This document shows, piece by piece, positions 19,633 through 28,913 of a stretch of 64,000 nt of DNA. A program made the position numbers and the translations under genes. The stretch spans positions 2,720,501-2,784,500 of the forward strand of contig NC_011898.1 of NCBI RefSeq assembly GCF_000022065.1, written 5' to 3'. Source of the DNA: Ruminiclostridium cellulolyticum H10. GTDB lineage: Bacteria > Bacillota > Clostridia > Acetivibrionales > DSM-1351. Each line of letters opens with the position of its first letter. Position 1 is the first letter of the stretch. The notes below the pieces were generated by a model. It was not told where the DNA came from and searched no databases. It saw only the letters and a list, made by a program, of their open reading frames with translations.

Positions 19633-20931
19633 TTATTGAAATACGGAAATTTCCTCGAAAGTAGGTTTATCAGGCACTTTCAACGTATTTCTCGGAAAAA
19701 AATATATTTCCAGCTTAAGTGTATCCGGCTGAAAAACAGCCATACTCAATGTGGCTTTGGTATACAAATACCTTGTATCCAATAAAGCCCTTGGTGAACC
19801 TTTGGTATAAGTCATAATCTTTTTGATATCCTCAGGAGAAAAATTCGATTGTCTGCCGGACAGCTGATCTTTGATATATTTCCATCTTCTGGTATTGAAT
19901 TTATTTCTTGTATGATTATCTGTATTACCCTCAAGGATAAATGAATTTACGGATGCAACTGCATCTTTTATTCCCCATGTAATACCTTTATTCAGCTTTG
20001 ATTCATCCATTCTCACAGCACGTCTAACCCTTACTGCTCCTGTACCCCTCCCGCTGAAATTATTTTCCAGAACCTTGCTTTCATCAGGGTCTGAAAATAC
20101 AATAAGGTGATTTGCCGCATACTGTTTGTTTTTATCTTTCATAAACTCAATTGTACTTTCCATATTCTCTGTTGTTTCCAAGGCATATCTTAAATCCAAG
20201 GGGTAAGACCTTTTCCCTGCGGACGAATACGCAGCCCCTGATGTTGATTCCTGTACCGCGGCAAAGACCTTTTTGTCATTAAATCCGGTTATTATGCCCA
20301 TAAAACCCATATACCCAATGGAACATATACTTCCCTTAGTATTTTTCATGGTTATTACCGCCTGAATTCTTGGCAGCTGGTTCTTGTTTCCTCCGTACCA
20401 ATCAAGAATTCTCCCTGTTATTGTTTTACCCGTAGTACTTTTTGAACCAAAGACTGATACAAAGCTGCACTGTGTGGACCTGATCATGTCAAGGAATAAA
20501 TTGAACATGAAAAACTCATCTTTTGAGATTTTGTTATCTCCCCTGACATTTTTATCTCCGCCGGAAAACACCTCCGACATTCCTTCAATTTCTTCCCTAT
20601 AGTTTTTATCTATCTGTGCCTTTAGGTCTTCAACTCTCCAGAAAGCTTCTTTGTATTCGCTTTTAAAAAGGTTCTCGGCTATGTATGAATCAACCAGTGC
20701 TTCGTAATCGGGCACAACCGAAAGTATTCCTCTGGCAAATTCCTTTCCGATATCCCTATGGCTTAGTCCTTTAGTAAAATCAAGTGCAACGTTAAAATAG
20801 TTGCCTTTATCCGTTATAGTTACACCGCTTCCTTTATAAAGAGGTGAACCTTTTGCGACTGATATTTCCTGTGTACATGCAGTCTGAAAAACCAATAACA
20901 CTATTAGTAACCCTACAAGTAATCTTTTCAT
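19633..20931 (-). CDS. C45-type Ntn-hydrolase/acyltransferase, predicted lipoprotein
   Basis: About 432 residues; the ATG at 20931 is preferred because GGGGGAG lies just upstream. The N-terminus is a hydrophobic signal ending in TAC, so it is probably a lipoprotein, although the -3 residue (Gln) is not a classic lipobox. The core has the pattern of the acyl-CoA:6-aminopenicillanate acyltransferase / C45 family: a Cys in STQCSFVSVFG near residue 155, then TITGRILDWYGG and a GFMGIITGFN stretch. In that family the Cys becomes the N-terminal nucleophile after self-cleavage. It lies between the exporter and the synthetases (13 bp and 26 bp from its neighbours), so it is co-transcribed with them. 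Family members cleave or form amide or thioester bonds on small molecules. Here it may trim or deacylate the product outside the membrane; that role is inference. Confidence 0.8.
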   Translation of the reverse strand: MKRLLVGLLIVLLVFQTACTQEISVAKGSPLYKGSGVTITDKGNYFNVALDFTKGLSHRDIGKEFARGILSVVPDYEALVDSYIAENLFKSEYKEAFWRVEDLKAQIDKNYREEIEGMSEVFSGGDKNVRGDNKISKDEFFMFNLFLDMIRSTQCSFVSVFGSKSTTGKTITGRILDWYGGNKNQLPRIQAVITMKNTKGSICSIGYMGFMGIITGFNDKKVFAAVQESTSGAAYSSAGKRSYPLDLRYALETTENMESTIEFMKDKNKQYAANHLIVFSDPDESKVLENNFSGRGTGAVRVRRAVRMDESKLNKGITWGIKDAVASVNSFILEGNTDNHTRNKFNTRRWKYIKDQLSGRQSNFSPEDIKKIMTYTKGSPRALLDTRYLYTKATLSMAVFQPDTLKLEIYFFPRNTLKVPDKPTFEEISVFQ

Positions 20932-20944
20932 TCCGACTCCCCCA

Positions 20945-22897
20945 TTACACATTAACCGAGATAATACTGCTGACTATCTTTCCCATGTCCATTTTGATTA
21001 TTTTGTCTGCCTCATCAAAGTATTTATCATCATGAGTTATTGCTACTACTGCTTTTCCTCTTGCTTTTAATTCAGGAAGAAGTGTTTTATAGAAGAACTT
21101 TCTGAATTCAGGGTCCTGGTCAGAAGCCCATTCATCAAAAAGGTATGCGGGACGGTCCTCAAGGTAGCTTATTAAGAGGGCAAGTCTTTTTCTCTGACCG
21201 GAAGACAACCTGAGTGTACTGAATTCCCCATCCTTAATTTCAACCTTATTGTCTATACCAAGAATTTTAAGATATCTTTCTATATCACCAATCTTGTCCT
21301 TGTATTCGATTCCGTATAATTTTTCAAAAAGGTGATAATCACTGTAGACTGACGAAAAATAAGCTCCAAGTTCTCTTGGATTTACTTTTTGTCCGTTAAC
21401 CAGTACCTGTCCTTCGTCCGGTAGGTATAGCCCTGTCAAGAGCTTGGCAAGGGTAGACTTTCCGCTGCCGTTACCACCCATTATAAAAACAATTTCTCCG
21501 AATTTAAAGGTATATTCTAGTGGACCTACTGAAAATGATTCTCCATTTTCGTTTTTGTAGGTGAACCTCACACCCCTGAATTCAATTGTCAGGTTTGTAT
21601 GGGTATCTTGACATTCAGAATCCCTGTAGTTCTCATCCGCCGAAAGACTATTGGCAAAGGCATTTATTCTCTTCCAGCTTACTATGACTCTCATACATGT
21701 AGGAACAATTGCAAAAAGTGCCTCATTTATAATTCCTCCCATATATAGCAAGACAAGTACAAAGTTTTGTAAAGTAGTGATCTGTATATCAAAAAGTATT
21801 GGAAACGTAAATACAATAACACCAATTACGCCGGTGTATAAGATTTCTCCTAGTATGGTTACGTTTGTAAATTTGAAATCCCCTGCTATGCGTGAATCAC
21901 GATAGGCTTTACAACTGTCCTCTATGTCACGTCTGAATCCCATACGTTTTCTGGTATTGATATAAAGCTCCTTAAAGCCCTCTACAAGGTCTTTTATATT
22001 TTTAAAGAAAGTGGTTTGATAGTTTCTGTTCTGCTCAAAGAATTTTTGTGCACCGCTTACGGCCAGCTGGAACACGCCGATTGTAACAACGAGTACAATC
22101 AGGAAGAACAGAGTCCCCCTCTTATCAAGTATAGCCAGGTAAATAAAGCATGTTATAAGTGTAATAACTCCCGTTATCCCCGCAACCAGATGTCCAACGA
22201 AATTACCAATTGTCTCAGTGTCATTATTTAATGCCGCATAAACACTGCCGTCTTCAAGGGATGAAAATTTTATATAAGGAGCTTTTAATATTTTATCTAT
22301 TATCTGGATACGCTTTTCATAGATGATGTTATTAGTAACAGAAATAAGTTTTTTTCGTACAATCATGGCTGCTACTGTAAAAAGAAGAATTCCGCAAATG
22401 AAGAATATGTATAATCTGCTTTCTATAATAGCCCACTTTTCTACATCACCTGCCAGAATTCCAAGTGCCCTGTTTATAATAAATACTACTATTGAATTTC
22501 CTATACCGCTGATTATGCTTAAAGATATTACCATAAAGTATGGTTTGTCATTTGGTTTATGAAAAAACGAATTTAGTACAAAATATATGTAGAGAATAGA
22601 GATAACAACGCTTAAACAAATTACTACCTTTTTAACATTATCCGGCCCTACCTTCTCAATACTGTTCCAAGATGACCCGAAAAAAAGAATTTCAGGTACA
22701 TTATAAAGGCAATAACCCATACATCCTATAAATGCAAGAGACAATACAAAATTGATAAGCCCTTTAATACCCCTGCCCTTAAAAAACCTTTTTCTGCATA
22801 CTATTTCTTTCGCTGAAATAACAATATAGAATATTGTTATTGAGCATACAACGGCCGAAATACATAGGATTGCAAAAAACACGCCGTCACTTATCAT
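20945..22897 (-). CDS. Cyclic-peptide/siderophore-type ABC exporter (SyrD/PvdE family)
   Basis: Single-chain ABC exporter of about 650 residues. The ATG at 22897 is chosen because GGGGGGTAGGAG precedes it; an ATG 57 bases upstream lacks such a site. Several membrane helices fill roughly the first 330 residues. The ATPase domain follows: Walker A GGNGSGKST, signature LSSGQRKRLAL, and Walker B region YLFDEWASDQD. The signature and the D-E-W-A-x-D-Q-D motif are typical of the PvdE/SyrD cyclic-peptide exporter group, which is regularly encoded beside NRPS genes. It is the first gene of the biosynthetic operon, 13 bp ahead of the Ntn-hydrolase gene. It probably moves the finished or acylated product across the cytoplasmic membrane. 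Confidence 0.9.
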   Translation of the reverse strand: MISDGVFFAILCISAVVCSITIFYIVISAKEIVCRKRFFKGRGIKGLINFVLSLAFIGCMGYCLYNVPEILFFGSSWNSIEKVGPDNVKKVVICLSVVISILYIYFVLNSFFHKPNDKPYFMVISLSIISGIGNSIVVFIINRALGILAGDVEKWAIIESRLYIFFICGILLFTVAAMIVRKKLISVTNNIIYEKRIQIIDKILKAPYIKFSSLEDGSVYAALNNDTETIGNFVGHLVAGITGVITLITCFIYLAILDKRGTLFFLIVLVVTIGVFQLAVSGAQKFFEQNRNYQTTFFKNIKDLVEGFKELYINTRKRMGFRRDIEDSCKAYRDSRIAGDFKFTNVTILGEILYTGVIGVIVFTFPILFDIQITTLQNFVLVLLYMGGIINEALFAIVPTCMRVIVSWKRINAFANSLSADENYRDSECQDTHTNLTIEFRGVRFTYKNENGESFSVGPLEYTFKFGEIVFIMGGNGSGKSTLAKLLTGLYLPDEGQVLVNGQKVNPRELGAYFSSVYSDYHLFEKLYGIEYKDKIGDIERYLKILGIDNKVEIKDGEFSTLRLSSGQRKRLALLISYLEDRPAYLFDEWASDQDPEFRKFFYKTLLPELKARGKAVVAITHDDKYFDEADKIIKMDMGKIVSSIISVNV

Positions 22898-23048
22898 TAA
22901 ACTCCTACCCCCCTGATATAACACTCTTATATAACCGTACAAAGTGCCATTCATATTTTTTATTATTTATGTTCCGACCGTAGGGTTATCTATAAGTGCG
23001 TTGTTAAATTGCAGGGAGATTAATTAATTTGGGGGAACAATACTTTAA

Positions 23049-23071
23049 TGCTTATACTTATTATATAAGCA
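23049..23071. promoter_or_regulatory. Perfect 8-bp inverted repeat upstream of the NRPS/PKS operon
   Basis: TGCTTATA and TATAAGCA are separated by 7 bases, about 150 bp upstream of the exporter start and 58 bp past the end of the TPR gene. On neither strand is it followed directly by a T-run, so an operator is more likely than a terminator. The 231 bp gap around it (22,898-23,128) must hold the operon promoter, but I could not assign clear -35/-10 boxes. Confidence 0.35.
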
Positions 23072-23128
23072 GGGGGTTTTATTTTTATGGAATTTTTAGT
23101 GAATATTTGATGAAAATTATATGAAGGA

Positions 23129-24511
23129 TCAATGAAAGATGGTTTCCAATTCCAGATTTATCCGTTGATTACAAACTGGATATTCCTCAGATGTGTAAAT
23201 TTTAAGACTTTCTGTGTATTCCTCAATTGCTCTCAAGGCATATTCACGTTTGTTGTTGTCCAAACTTGATAATACCTTGTAAATATCACCCATATATTTG
23301 TGTATTTGAGCATATTCCAACGGGTAGCTCTCCACGGTCATTACAGTAAGTGCATTTTCATATGCACTTACTGCCTTTTTTGCATTTTTTTCCCTGTCAA
23401 TAATAAATGATAAGGACTTGAGGACATTACCCAGATTGTATTGCAGTAATGCCCATATTTCCTCCTTTTCCTCTTTGTTCACTTTTTTTAGGAGTAGGAG
23501 ATATTTATTCTGTGCTTTGATAAAGCTTTCAACAGCCATTTGTTTTTTCCCCAGTGAGTCGTAAACCATACCTGTATTGTAGTCAATTAAGGCACTCTCT
23601 ATATAGGCGTCATCCAGACAACCTGACTTTTGTATTTCAACATATATATCTGAAGCAGCCATCAAATCCGCTTTTTCCCTCGACAATTCCCATGAATTGA
23701 AATATGCATTTCCAAGATTATTCAAGGTAATAAAATAGTTTTTACTCCGTTTATCAGACGAATAAATTCTAAGTGCATTAGAATACGCTGATATTGCATT
23801 CCGACTATTGTTTTCTGTATCTCTAAATCCTGCGATAACATTGTAAGCATTGCCCATATTATTCATAATATGACAGTATATATTAGGGTTTTCTTTCTCG
23901 GATATGTTTTCTAAAATATTTTTGTATTTTGTAACAGCTTCTTGAGGCTTTTTTGCAGATAAAAGCTGGTCCGCATCATCTATCTGGTCGTATACTATAT
24001 CTATTCCGTATGGTTCAAATATATTGACTATAATACCATCTCCGGCAACAATAATATTTCCCTGTCCGCTAACTTTTATATTTTCGGTATCTCTGTTTGA
24101 AATTATTATCAGGTTATCCTTTCTATTCCATCTTACTTTTGTTCCGAATTCCTGAGCTATGAACCTGCTGCTTACATATGAAATACCCTTTATAATAACA
24201 GGAGGATTGTTTTGTAAAACAGCGTTTCCGTTGATTGTGGCTACATTACTGCCTATTTTGATTATAAGAGTGTTTTCACCTTTAAAGGCTTGTACCGTCT
24301 TGTTCTTTGAATCCCATATTATTTTCCATCCCAGGGATTCAAGTACGGGCTTTATCGGTAAAAAAGGTTCTTTTTTTATTATTATCGGCCTTGCTTCAAA
24401 ATCAAAAGAGGGTGTTTGTACTGTTTTTATATTTTCAGCATATACTCTGGCAGAAGCCGTCCCCGTTACAATAAGGAATAAAAATATTATTAGCAACAGA
24501 TTTTTCTTCAC
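23129..24511 (-). CDS. Secreted protein: copper-amine-oxidase-N-like domain plus TPRs
   Basis: 460 residues with a GTG start at 24511 behind GGGGGAGG. A signal peptide covers about 1-25. Residues 30-140 match the stalk-type copper amine oxidase N-terminal domain common in clostridial and bacillar secreted proteins (FLPIKPVLESLGWKI, YVSSRFIAQEFGTKVRWN); despite the name this domain has no oxidase activity. About residues 145-165 carry a G-N-I-I-V-x-G-D-G-I-I-V-N-I motif shared with the two upstream genes. The rest is helical TPR-like repeats (MNNMGNAY, LNNLGNAYF, YNLGNVL, HKYMGDIY). It is the last of three genes, 22 bp after its larger paralogue. The function is unknown; a scaffold or binding role at the cell surface fits the domains. 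Confidence 0.85.
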   Translation of the reverse strand: MKKNLLLIIFLFLIVTGTASARVYAENIKTVQTPSFDFEARPIIIKKEPFLPIKPVLESLGWKIIWDSKNKTVQAFKGENTLIIKIGSNVATINGNAVLQNNPPVIIKGISYVSSRFIAQEFGTKVRWNRKDNLIIISNRDTENIKVSGQGNIIVAGDGIIVNIFEPYGIDIVYDQIDDADQLLSAKKPQEAVTKYKNILENISEKENPNIYCHIMNNMGNAYNVIAGFRDTENNSRNAISAYSNALRIYSSDKRSKNYFITLNNLGNAYFNSWELSREKADLMAASDIYVEIQKSGCLDDAYIESALIDYNTGMVYDSLGKKQMAVESFIKAQNKYLLLLKKVNKEEKEEIWALLQYNLGNVLKSLSFIIDREKNAKKAVSAYENALTVMTVESYPLEYAQIHKYMGDIYKVLSSLDNNKREYALRAIEEYTESLKIYTSEEYPVCNQRINLELETIFH

Positions 24512-24533
24512 AGTAACCTCCCCCTTTTTATCT

Positions 24534-27338
24534 TCAATTATGTATGTTCAAGTCTTTTCTTAGCCGTTTTATGTAAACATTTATTTGTTCTAAGTCAGAA
24601 GGATTTTTAATATAATTTATAGCTGCACTAAAATGTTTTAGTGCCTTTTTCAAATTCTCCTGCTTGTCTTTAACATCTGACATTTCTAAAAAGCAAACTC
24701 CCAGTTGTTTTTGGATTTTGGCATACATTGCAGGATTATCTTTTTCCTGTACCATGGTTTCAGCCTTCTGATAGACTTCTATTGCACTTGTCAGGTTTTC
24801 TTCCTTTTCCTTTAACTTTGATAAAACATAATACATAAACCCCATGTCCAAATTGATTCCCGGATCATTAATAAGTCCATTTTCGTCAGTTAAGTAACTC
24901 TGCAATTCATGATAAATCTCCTGAGAATTCTTCAATATATCTTCCGAGCCCTTTAACTGTGCTAGGCGGACATATAGTGCAGCTTGATTTGCTCTGACCT
25001 CTATGTAATATCTGGAATCCTCTTCAAAAGTATACACTTTTAATGCTTCCTGACATGCCTCAAGGCCCTTTTTAATTGTATCTTCAGAGGGGCTTGCCTC
25101 GGCAATTGCAGTGCATACATATCCTATGCAATATTGGGAATAGGCATAGTCTAAGGGGTATTTATCCAATGTGTAGACCTTCAGAGATTCCTCGTAACTG
25201 TCCCGGGTTTTTGCCAGATTTTCTACCGTATCCCTGACCTCAGACATTGCCCAGTATGCTGAACCCATATTTATTACTGTATCTGCGTACAGTAGCGGGT
25301 ACTTGTCAAATTTATATACCTTTAATGCCTCCCGGGATGCCTGAATGGATTTATTTATAATCTCCTCATCATCCAGTACATCGCCCAAATACATATAAGT
25401 ATATGCCAGATTGCATTGTATTACAGCGTAACTCATAGGCTGACTTTCAAAAGTGTCCACCCTTAAAGCTTCATTGTATGCATCTAAAGATTTATATAGA
25501 TTATCCATCTGAAAGGTTAATGAGTACATATATCTATATGCATTTCCCAAGCTGTTCTTTACGTCTGCATAATACATGGGGTATTTTTCAAATGTAATTA
25601 TTTGCAATGCCTCGTTATACATTTCAACAGCCTTTGTGATATTGGCTTCTGAGTGATCAATTTCACTAAGGATTCTATAACATTTTCCTAAAGAATAAAG
25701 ATTTAAAGAGTAATCCAGCGGATATTTATTTGGAGTATACACCTTTAAAGCTTCTTTATACGCACTTATTGCTTTAGTCAGATTGTCTTTCTTGGAACTT
25801 ATATCTGATAGACTAAAATAGACTGTTCCCAGCCTATTCTGAGCACCCGCATAGCTTAATGGATACCTCCCTATAGTGAGAACCTTCAGGCTCTCATTAC
25901 ACGCAGCCGCTGCCTTGGTGAGATTTTCCCCGGAATCCCTTACCTCTGAGAGCCTTACATATGCATAACTAAGACACATATTAGTTACGGCATAGTTAAT
26001 AGCATTCTTTTCCGGGGTAATAACCTTCAGGGCTTCGTTATATGCTTTAATGGCTTTTATACTGTTTTCTTCACGGTCTTTGATATCAGACAGCTTTCCA
26101 TAGCATTGACCAACATTGTTTTGAACATATGCATATTCATCAGGATATTTATCAACACTGCATACCTCCAATACCGTATTAAATTCTTTAAATGCCTTAG
26201 AAATATTGTTTTGAGTATCTGCAATCATCCCAAGTCCCGTATAGATCAATCCCAAAGTATTATGTATTCTTATATTTTCCCAGGCATTTTTTTCCGGGGT
26301 AAAGAAATTTAAAGCTTCATTACAGTATAAAATAGAGGTTTCAAGGTTTTTCTGACGGTCTTTAACACCAGAGAGAACTATATATGCCTTTCCCAGATTA
26401 TTTTGTATTTGGGCATACTCCTGCGGGTATGTAGTCTGGCTGTATATTTTCAGGGCTTGGGCATATGAATCCAGAGCTTTTGATATATTTTTTTCTGTAT
26501 CTCTTACCTGTGCCAAAATAATATATGAATATGCCAATCCATTATGGGCTGCCGCATATACAGTAGTGTTTTTTTCAGGAGTACTGACTTTTAGTGCCGC
26601 CCCGTACGCCATCATCGCTTTTTTTGCATTGTCCTCCTCATGGATAATTGCGGCAAGCCTGTTATATGCATTACCTATGTTAACTTTGGTTCTCCCGTAC
26701 TCCTCAGGATTTTCTGAGCTTGAAATATTTTCAAGGATTTTTTCATACAGGCCAATAGCTTCTGTAAAGTTATTATTTTCCAGAATCTTGTCTGCATCAT
26801 TTATCATATCGTTAATTTGGTTAACTCCGTACTTATTTGATATATTTACCAAAATATTATTTCCTACTGCTATTACACTTTCGTTGGAATTTTCAACATT
26901 AATATTAATAGTATTTTGGCCGGATATGTATAAGGTATTTTCACTACTATCCCACTTAATAACTTTATTTAATCCACTTTCAATTACCTGGACCGAGACA
27001 TAAAGCCTTTGTTTATATAAATATGCGGCTGCACCAAAAGAAATTTTTTTACCGTCTGCTGTTAACTCTCGGCTGCCAACCTTTGCTGTTATCTGTTTAT
27101 GATTCTTTATTGCTGCGGCTGTTTTCGTTTTCTTATCCCAGCTTACATTATATCCAAACAGAGTCATTGTTTCTCTGAAAGGTACAAACAGCTGATTTCC
27201 AACAAGTTGAAGAGGCATGGCAAATTCTATGGGTTTATTTTCAATTTTTACTTTAATCCTATCTGAATTTGCCCCTGCAGAAGTTATCAGCGTTATTATG
27301 ATTAACGCAAATGTTAATATTCCTAATAATTTTTTCAT
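24534..27338 (-). CDS. Large secreted TPR-array protein with copper-amine-oxidase-N-like domain
   Basis: About 934 residues; ATG at 27338, 7 nt from GGAGG. A signal peptide (1-25) is followed by a copper amine oxidase N-like domain to about residue 130 (QLFVPFRETMTLFGYNVSWD, LYVSVQVIESG). The shared motif V-I-A-V-G-N-N-I-L-V-N-I follows, then some 13 tandem TPR-like units to the end. The repeat unit is about 52 residues, longer than the standard 34. Its consensus is roughly KAIxAYxEALKVxTxEKYP, then xYAxxQxNLGxAYxxLS, then a D-x-E-N linker. Genes in the same operon lie 30 bp before and 22 bp after. A long superhelical surface scaffold is the likely structure; the ligand cannot be told. Confidence 0.88.
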   Translation of the reverse strand: MKKLLGILTFALIIITLITSAGANSDRIKVKIENKPIEFAMPLQLVGNQLFVPFRETMTLFGYNVSWDKKTKTAAAIKNHKQITAKVGSRELTADGKKISFGAAAYLYKQRLYVSVQVIESGLNKVIKWDSSENTLYISGQNTININVENSNESVIAVGNNILVNISNKYGVNQINDMINDADKILENNNFTEAIGLYEKILENISSSENPEEYGRTKVNIGNAYNRLAAIIHEEDNAKKAMMAYGAALKVSTPEKNTTVYAAAHNGLAYSYIILAQVRDTEKNISKALDSYAQALKIYSQTTYPQEYAQIQNNLGKAYIVLSGVKDRQKNLETSILYCNEALNFFTPEKNAWENIRIHNTLGLIYTGLGMIADTQNNISKAFKEFNTVLEVCSVDKYPDEYAYVQNNVGQCYGKLSDIKDREENSIKAIKAYNEALKVITPEKNAINYAVTNMCLSYAYVRLSEVRDSGENLTKAAAACNESLKVLTIGRYPLSYAGAQNRLGTVYFSLSDISSKKDNLTKAISAYKEALKVYTPNKYPLDYSLNLYSLGKCYRILSEIDHSEANITKAVEMYNEALQIITFEKYPMYYADVKNSLGNAYRYMYSLTFQMDNLYKSLDAYNEALRVDTFESQPMSYAVIQCNLAYTYMYLGDVLDDEEIINKSIQASREALKVYKFDKYPLLYADTVINMGSAYWAMSEVRDTVENLAKTRDSYEESLKVYTLDKYPLDYAYSQYCIGYVCTAIAEASPSEDTIKKGLEACQEALKVYTFEEDSRYYIEVRANQAALYVRLAQLKGSEDILKNSQEIYHELQSYLTDENGLINDPGINLDMGFMYYVLSKLKEKEENLTSAIEVYQKAETMVQEKDNPAMYAKIQKQLGVCFLEMSDVKDKQENLKKALKHFSAAINYIKNPSDLEQINVYIKRLRKDLNIHN

Positions 27339-27407
27339 GAACATCCCTCCGGCATTTATTTTATAATTTAGCTCCATAATTTTTATTTAAATTCTATACT
27401 GGAGGTA

Positions 27408-28514
27408 CTATTTTTCACTTGCATGTGTGGCTGTAGCTGACGAAGTCGCTGTCTCCGGTTTTGGGTTGGATGGACTTGACGCCTGATTACTGTTGTTGTT
27501 ACTTATTATGATGTTGTTACCTACTCCAATATTTAAATCGGAACTTCCCGATATGTTTATATTTATATCGTTATTTTGCTGATTGCTTTTAGTGTTTACA
27601 TTGTTATTTGTTTCAGATTTGTTTATAGTTTTATCCTTTGATTTATCCACCTGAACAGGGCTTTTTTTCTGTTTGTTATTATCGGCTTCCCGTCTTTCGT
27701 TGGTTTCCTTCTTATCGGACTTCTTTGAGGGAGCTGCCTGCTCTGCTTTTGCCGAAGTATCTCCTCGACCTGCTTTTGCAGGGCCATTTTCCTGATACGT
27801 TGATTGATAGGATTGAGTGTGATTTATGTCGGATGCTACTTTTTTATTGCTGCCACCTGTCTGAATTAATGTATAGCTTAAAATAGCAACAATAATAATT
27901 ACAGTAAAAACGTTTTTTGCTTCAATGTACTTTTTTACATCCCCCAGTTTACTTCTGGGTATCAGATTAATTTTGCCGTTTTTTAATGTAGTACTTTTCT
28001 TACTGTCTGTATCGATCTGATTGTCGCCTTTATTTTTAAGCAGCTGAAGATCAAACCTGACAATTCCCTTGTAATCTCCCTCAATACCGTTTTCCTGATT
28101 TACTTTGTATTCACTGCCGCTGCCGGTTTTCTCTCCAATTGCTGATTTATTAATGACATCAGGTACATCATACGACCAGGAGGTACATACATTTAATGAC
28201 TCCCCGAGAAATTCACCGAAATCCTTTATTCCAACAACCATTTCTTTAATTTCATCTGTAATGGGGGATGTGTTTATTAGTGTTACTATTTCTTTCCTGA
28301 TCATTTTACGTTGTACTTCACTTGATTCTTTTACTGCAAAATCTACAATTCTGATTATATCTTCCGCTTTGATATCTGCCTTATTATTTTTCCATTTAGA
28401 TATTATGGAAACTTCCTTTAATAAATATCTGTCCGCTAATATATTGGCATTTTTTTTCGTTATTTTAAATAAAATACCTAGTATATTTTTAATATTAAAA
28501 TAATTATCTTCCAT
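27408..28514 (-). CDS. RodZ-like topology protein: HTH-like N-terminus, one TM, Asn-rich tail
   Basis: 368 residues; ATG at 28514 after TAGGAG. Residues about 20-65 (NANILADRYLLKEVSIISKW and what follows) look like a divergent Cro/CI-type helix-turn-helix. A helical and polar stretch follows, then one membrane segment near 200-219 (FTVIIIVAILSYTLIQTGG). The C-terminal part is low-complexity and rich in Lys, Asn and Ser, and contains D-L-N-I-G-V-G-N-N-I-I-I-S near residue 325. That motif recurs in the two secreted TPR proteins encoded downstream. With the N-terminus inside and the tail outside, this is a one-pass sensor or tether candidate. It heads the operon. I do not recognise a named family. 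Confidence 0.75.
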   Translation of the reverse strand: MEDNYFNIKNILGILFKITKKNANILADRYLLKEVSIISKWKNNKADIKAEDIIRIVDFAVKESSEVQRKMIRKEIVTLINTSPITDEIKEMVVGIKDFGEFLGESLNVCTSWSYDVPDVINKSAIGEKTGSGSEYKVNQENGIEGDYKGIVRFDLQLLKNKGDNQIDTDSKKSTTLKNGKINLIPRSKLGDVKKYIEAKNVFTVIIIVAILSYTLIQTGGSNKKVASDINHTQSYQSTYQENGPAKAGRGDTSAKAEQAAPSKKSDKKETNERREADNNKQKKSPVQVDKSKDKTINKSETNNNVNTKSNQQNNDININISGSSDLNIGVGNNIIISNNNSNQASSPSNPKPETATSSATATHASEK

Positions 28515-28602
28515 ACCATACTCCTACAAGGTGTTATTTTTGGAATTTTATTAAATTGGTAACATTTATTTATATTTTATCATATAATGCCTAATATTGT
28601 AA

Positions 28603-28656
28603 CCATATAACATATATTTTGCCAGTATTTTGATTGTATATATGTTGGTTATATGG
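28603..28656. promoter_or_regulatory. Inverted repeat in divergent promoter region
   Basis: CCATATAAC at 28603-28611 and GTTATATGG at 28648-28656 are perfect inverted 9-mers, each followed inward by an ATATAT-rich stretch. They lie in the 399-bp gap between the divergent HTH-TM gene and the endoglucanase gene, about 90 bp from the first and 260 bp from the second. The rest of the gap is AT-rich; I see no other clear signal in it. An operator for a dimeric regulator is plausible. Confidence 0.4.
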
Positions 28657-28913
28657 TATTATTTGTATAAAAGGTCGAAAAACAAGTATTTTATTTCTTA
28701 TCCCTTTCTATTTTCTAAACTCTAATTATCAGCTTGTTAATGAAACTTCGTCCATGGAGGTGATAGGTAGATTTAAAAGTAAAATTAAAGGTTCTTGGAA
28801 GTACTTTTCTCATTTATTTACTCAAATTCACAACTTTCATTCCCTTAAATATTTAATCTCCAAAAGAGAAATGTATTAGTTTTAGCATTTTATTTTATTT
28901 GGGAGGAAAAAGT

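Noticed and set aside
23049-23090. Terminator for one of the flanking operons at the TGCTTATA inverted repeat
   Set aside because: The stem is AT-rich and has no T-run directly behind it on either strand, so an operator is the better reading.
28680-28700. Spo0A-box-like GGTCGAAAAAC
   Set aside because: Only a partial match to TGTCGAA and no supporting context.
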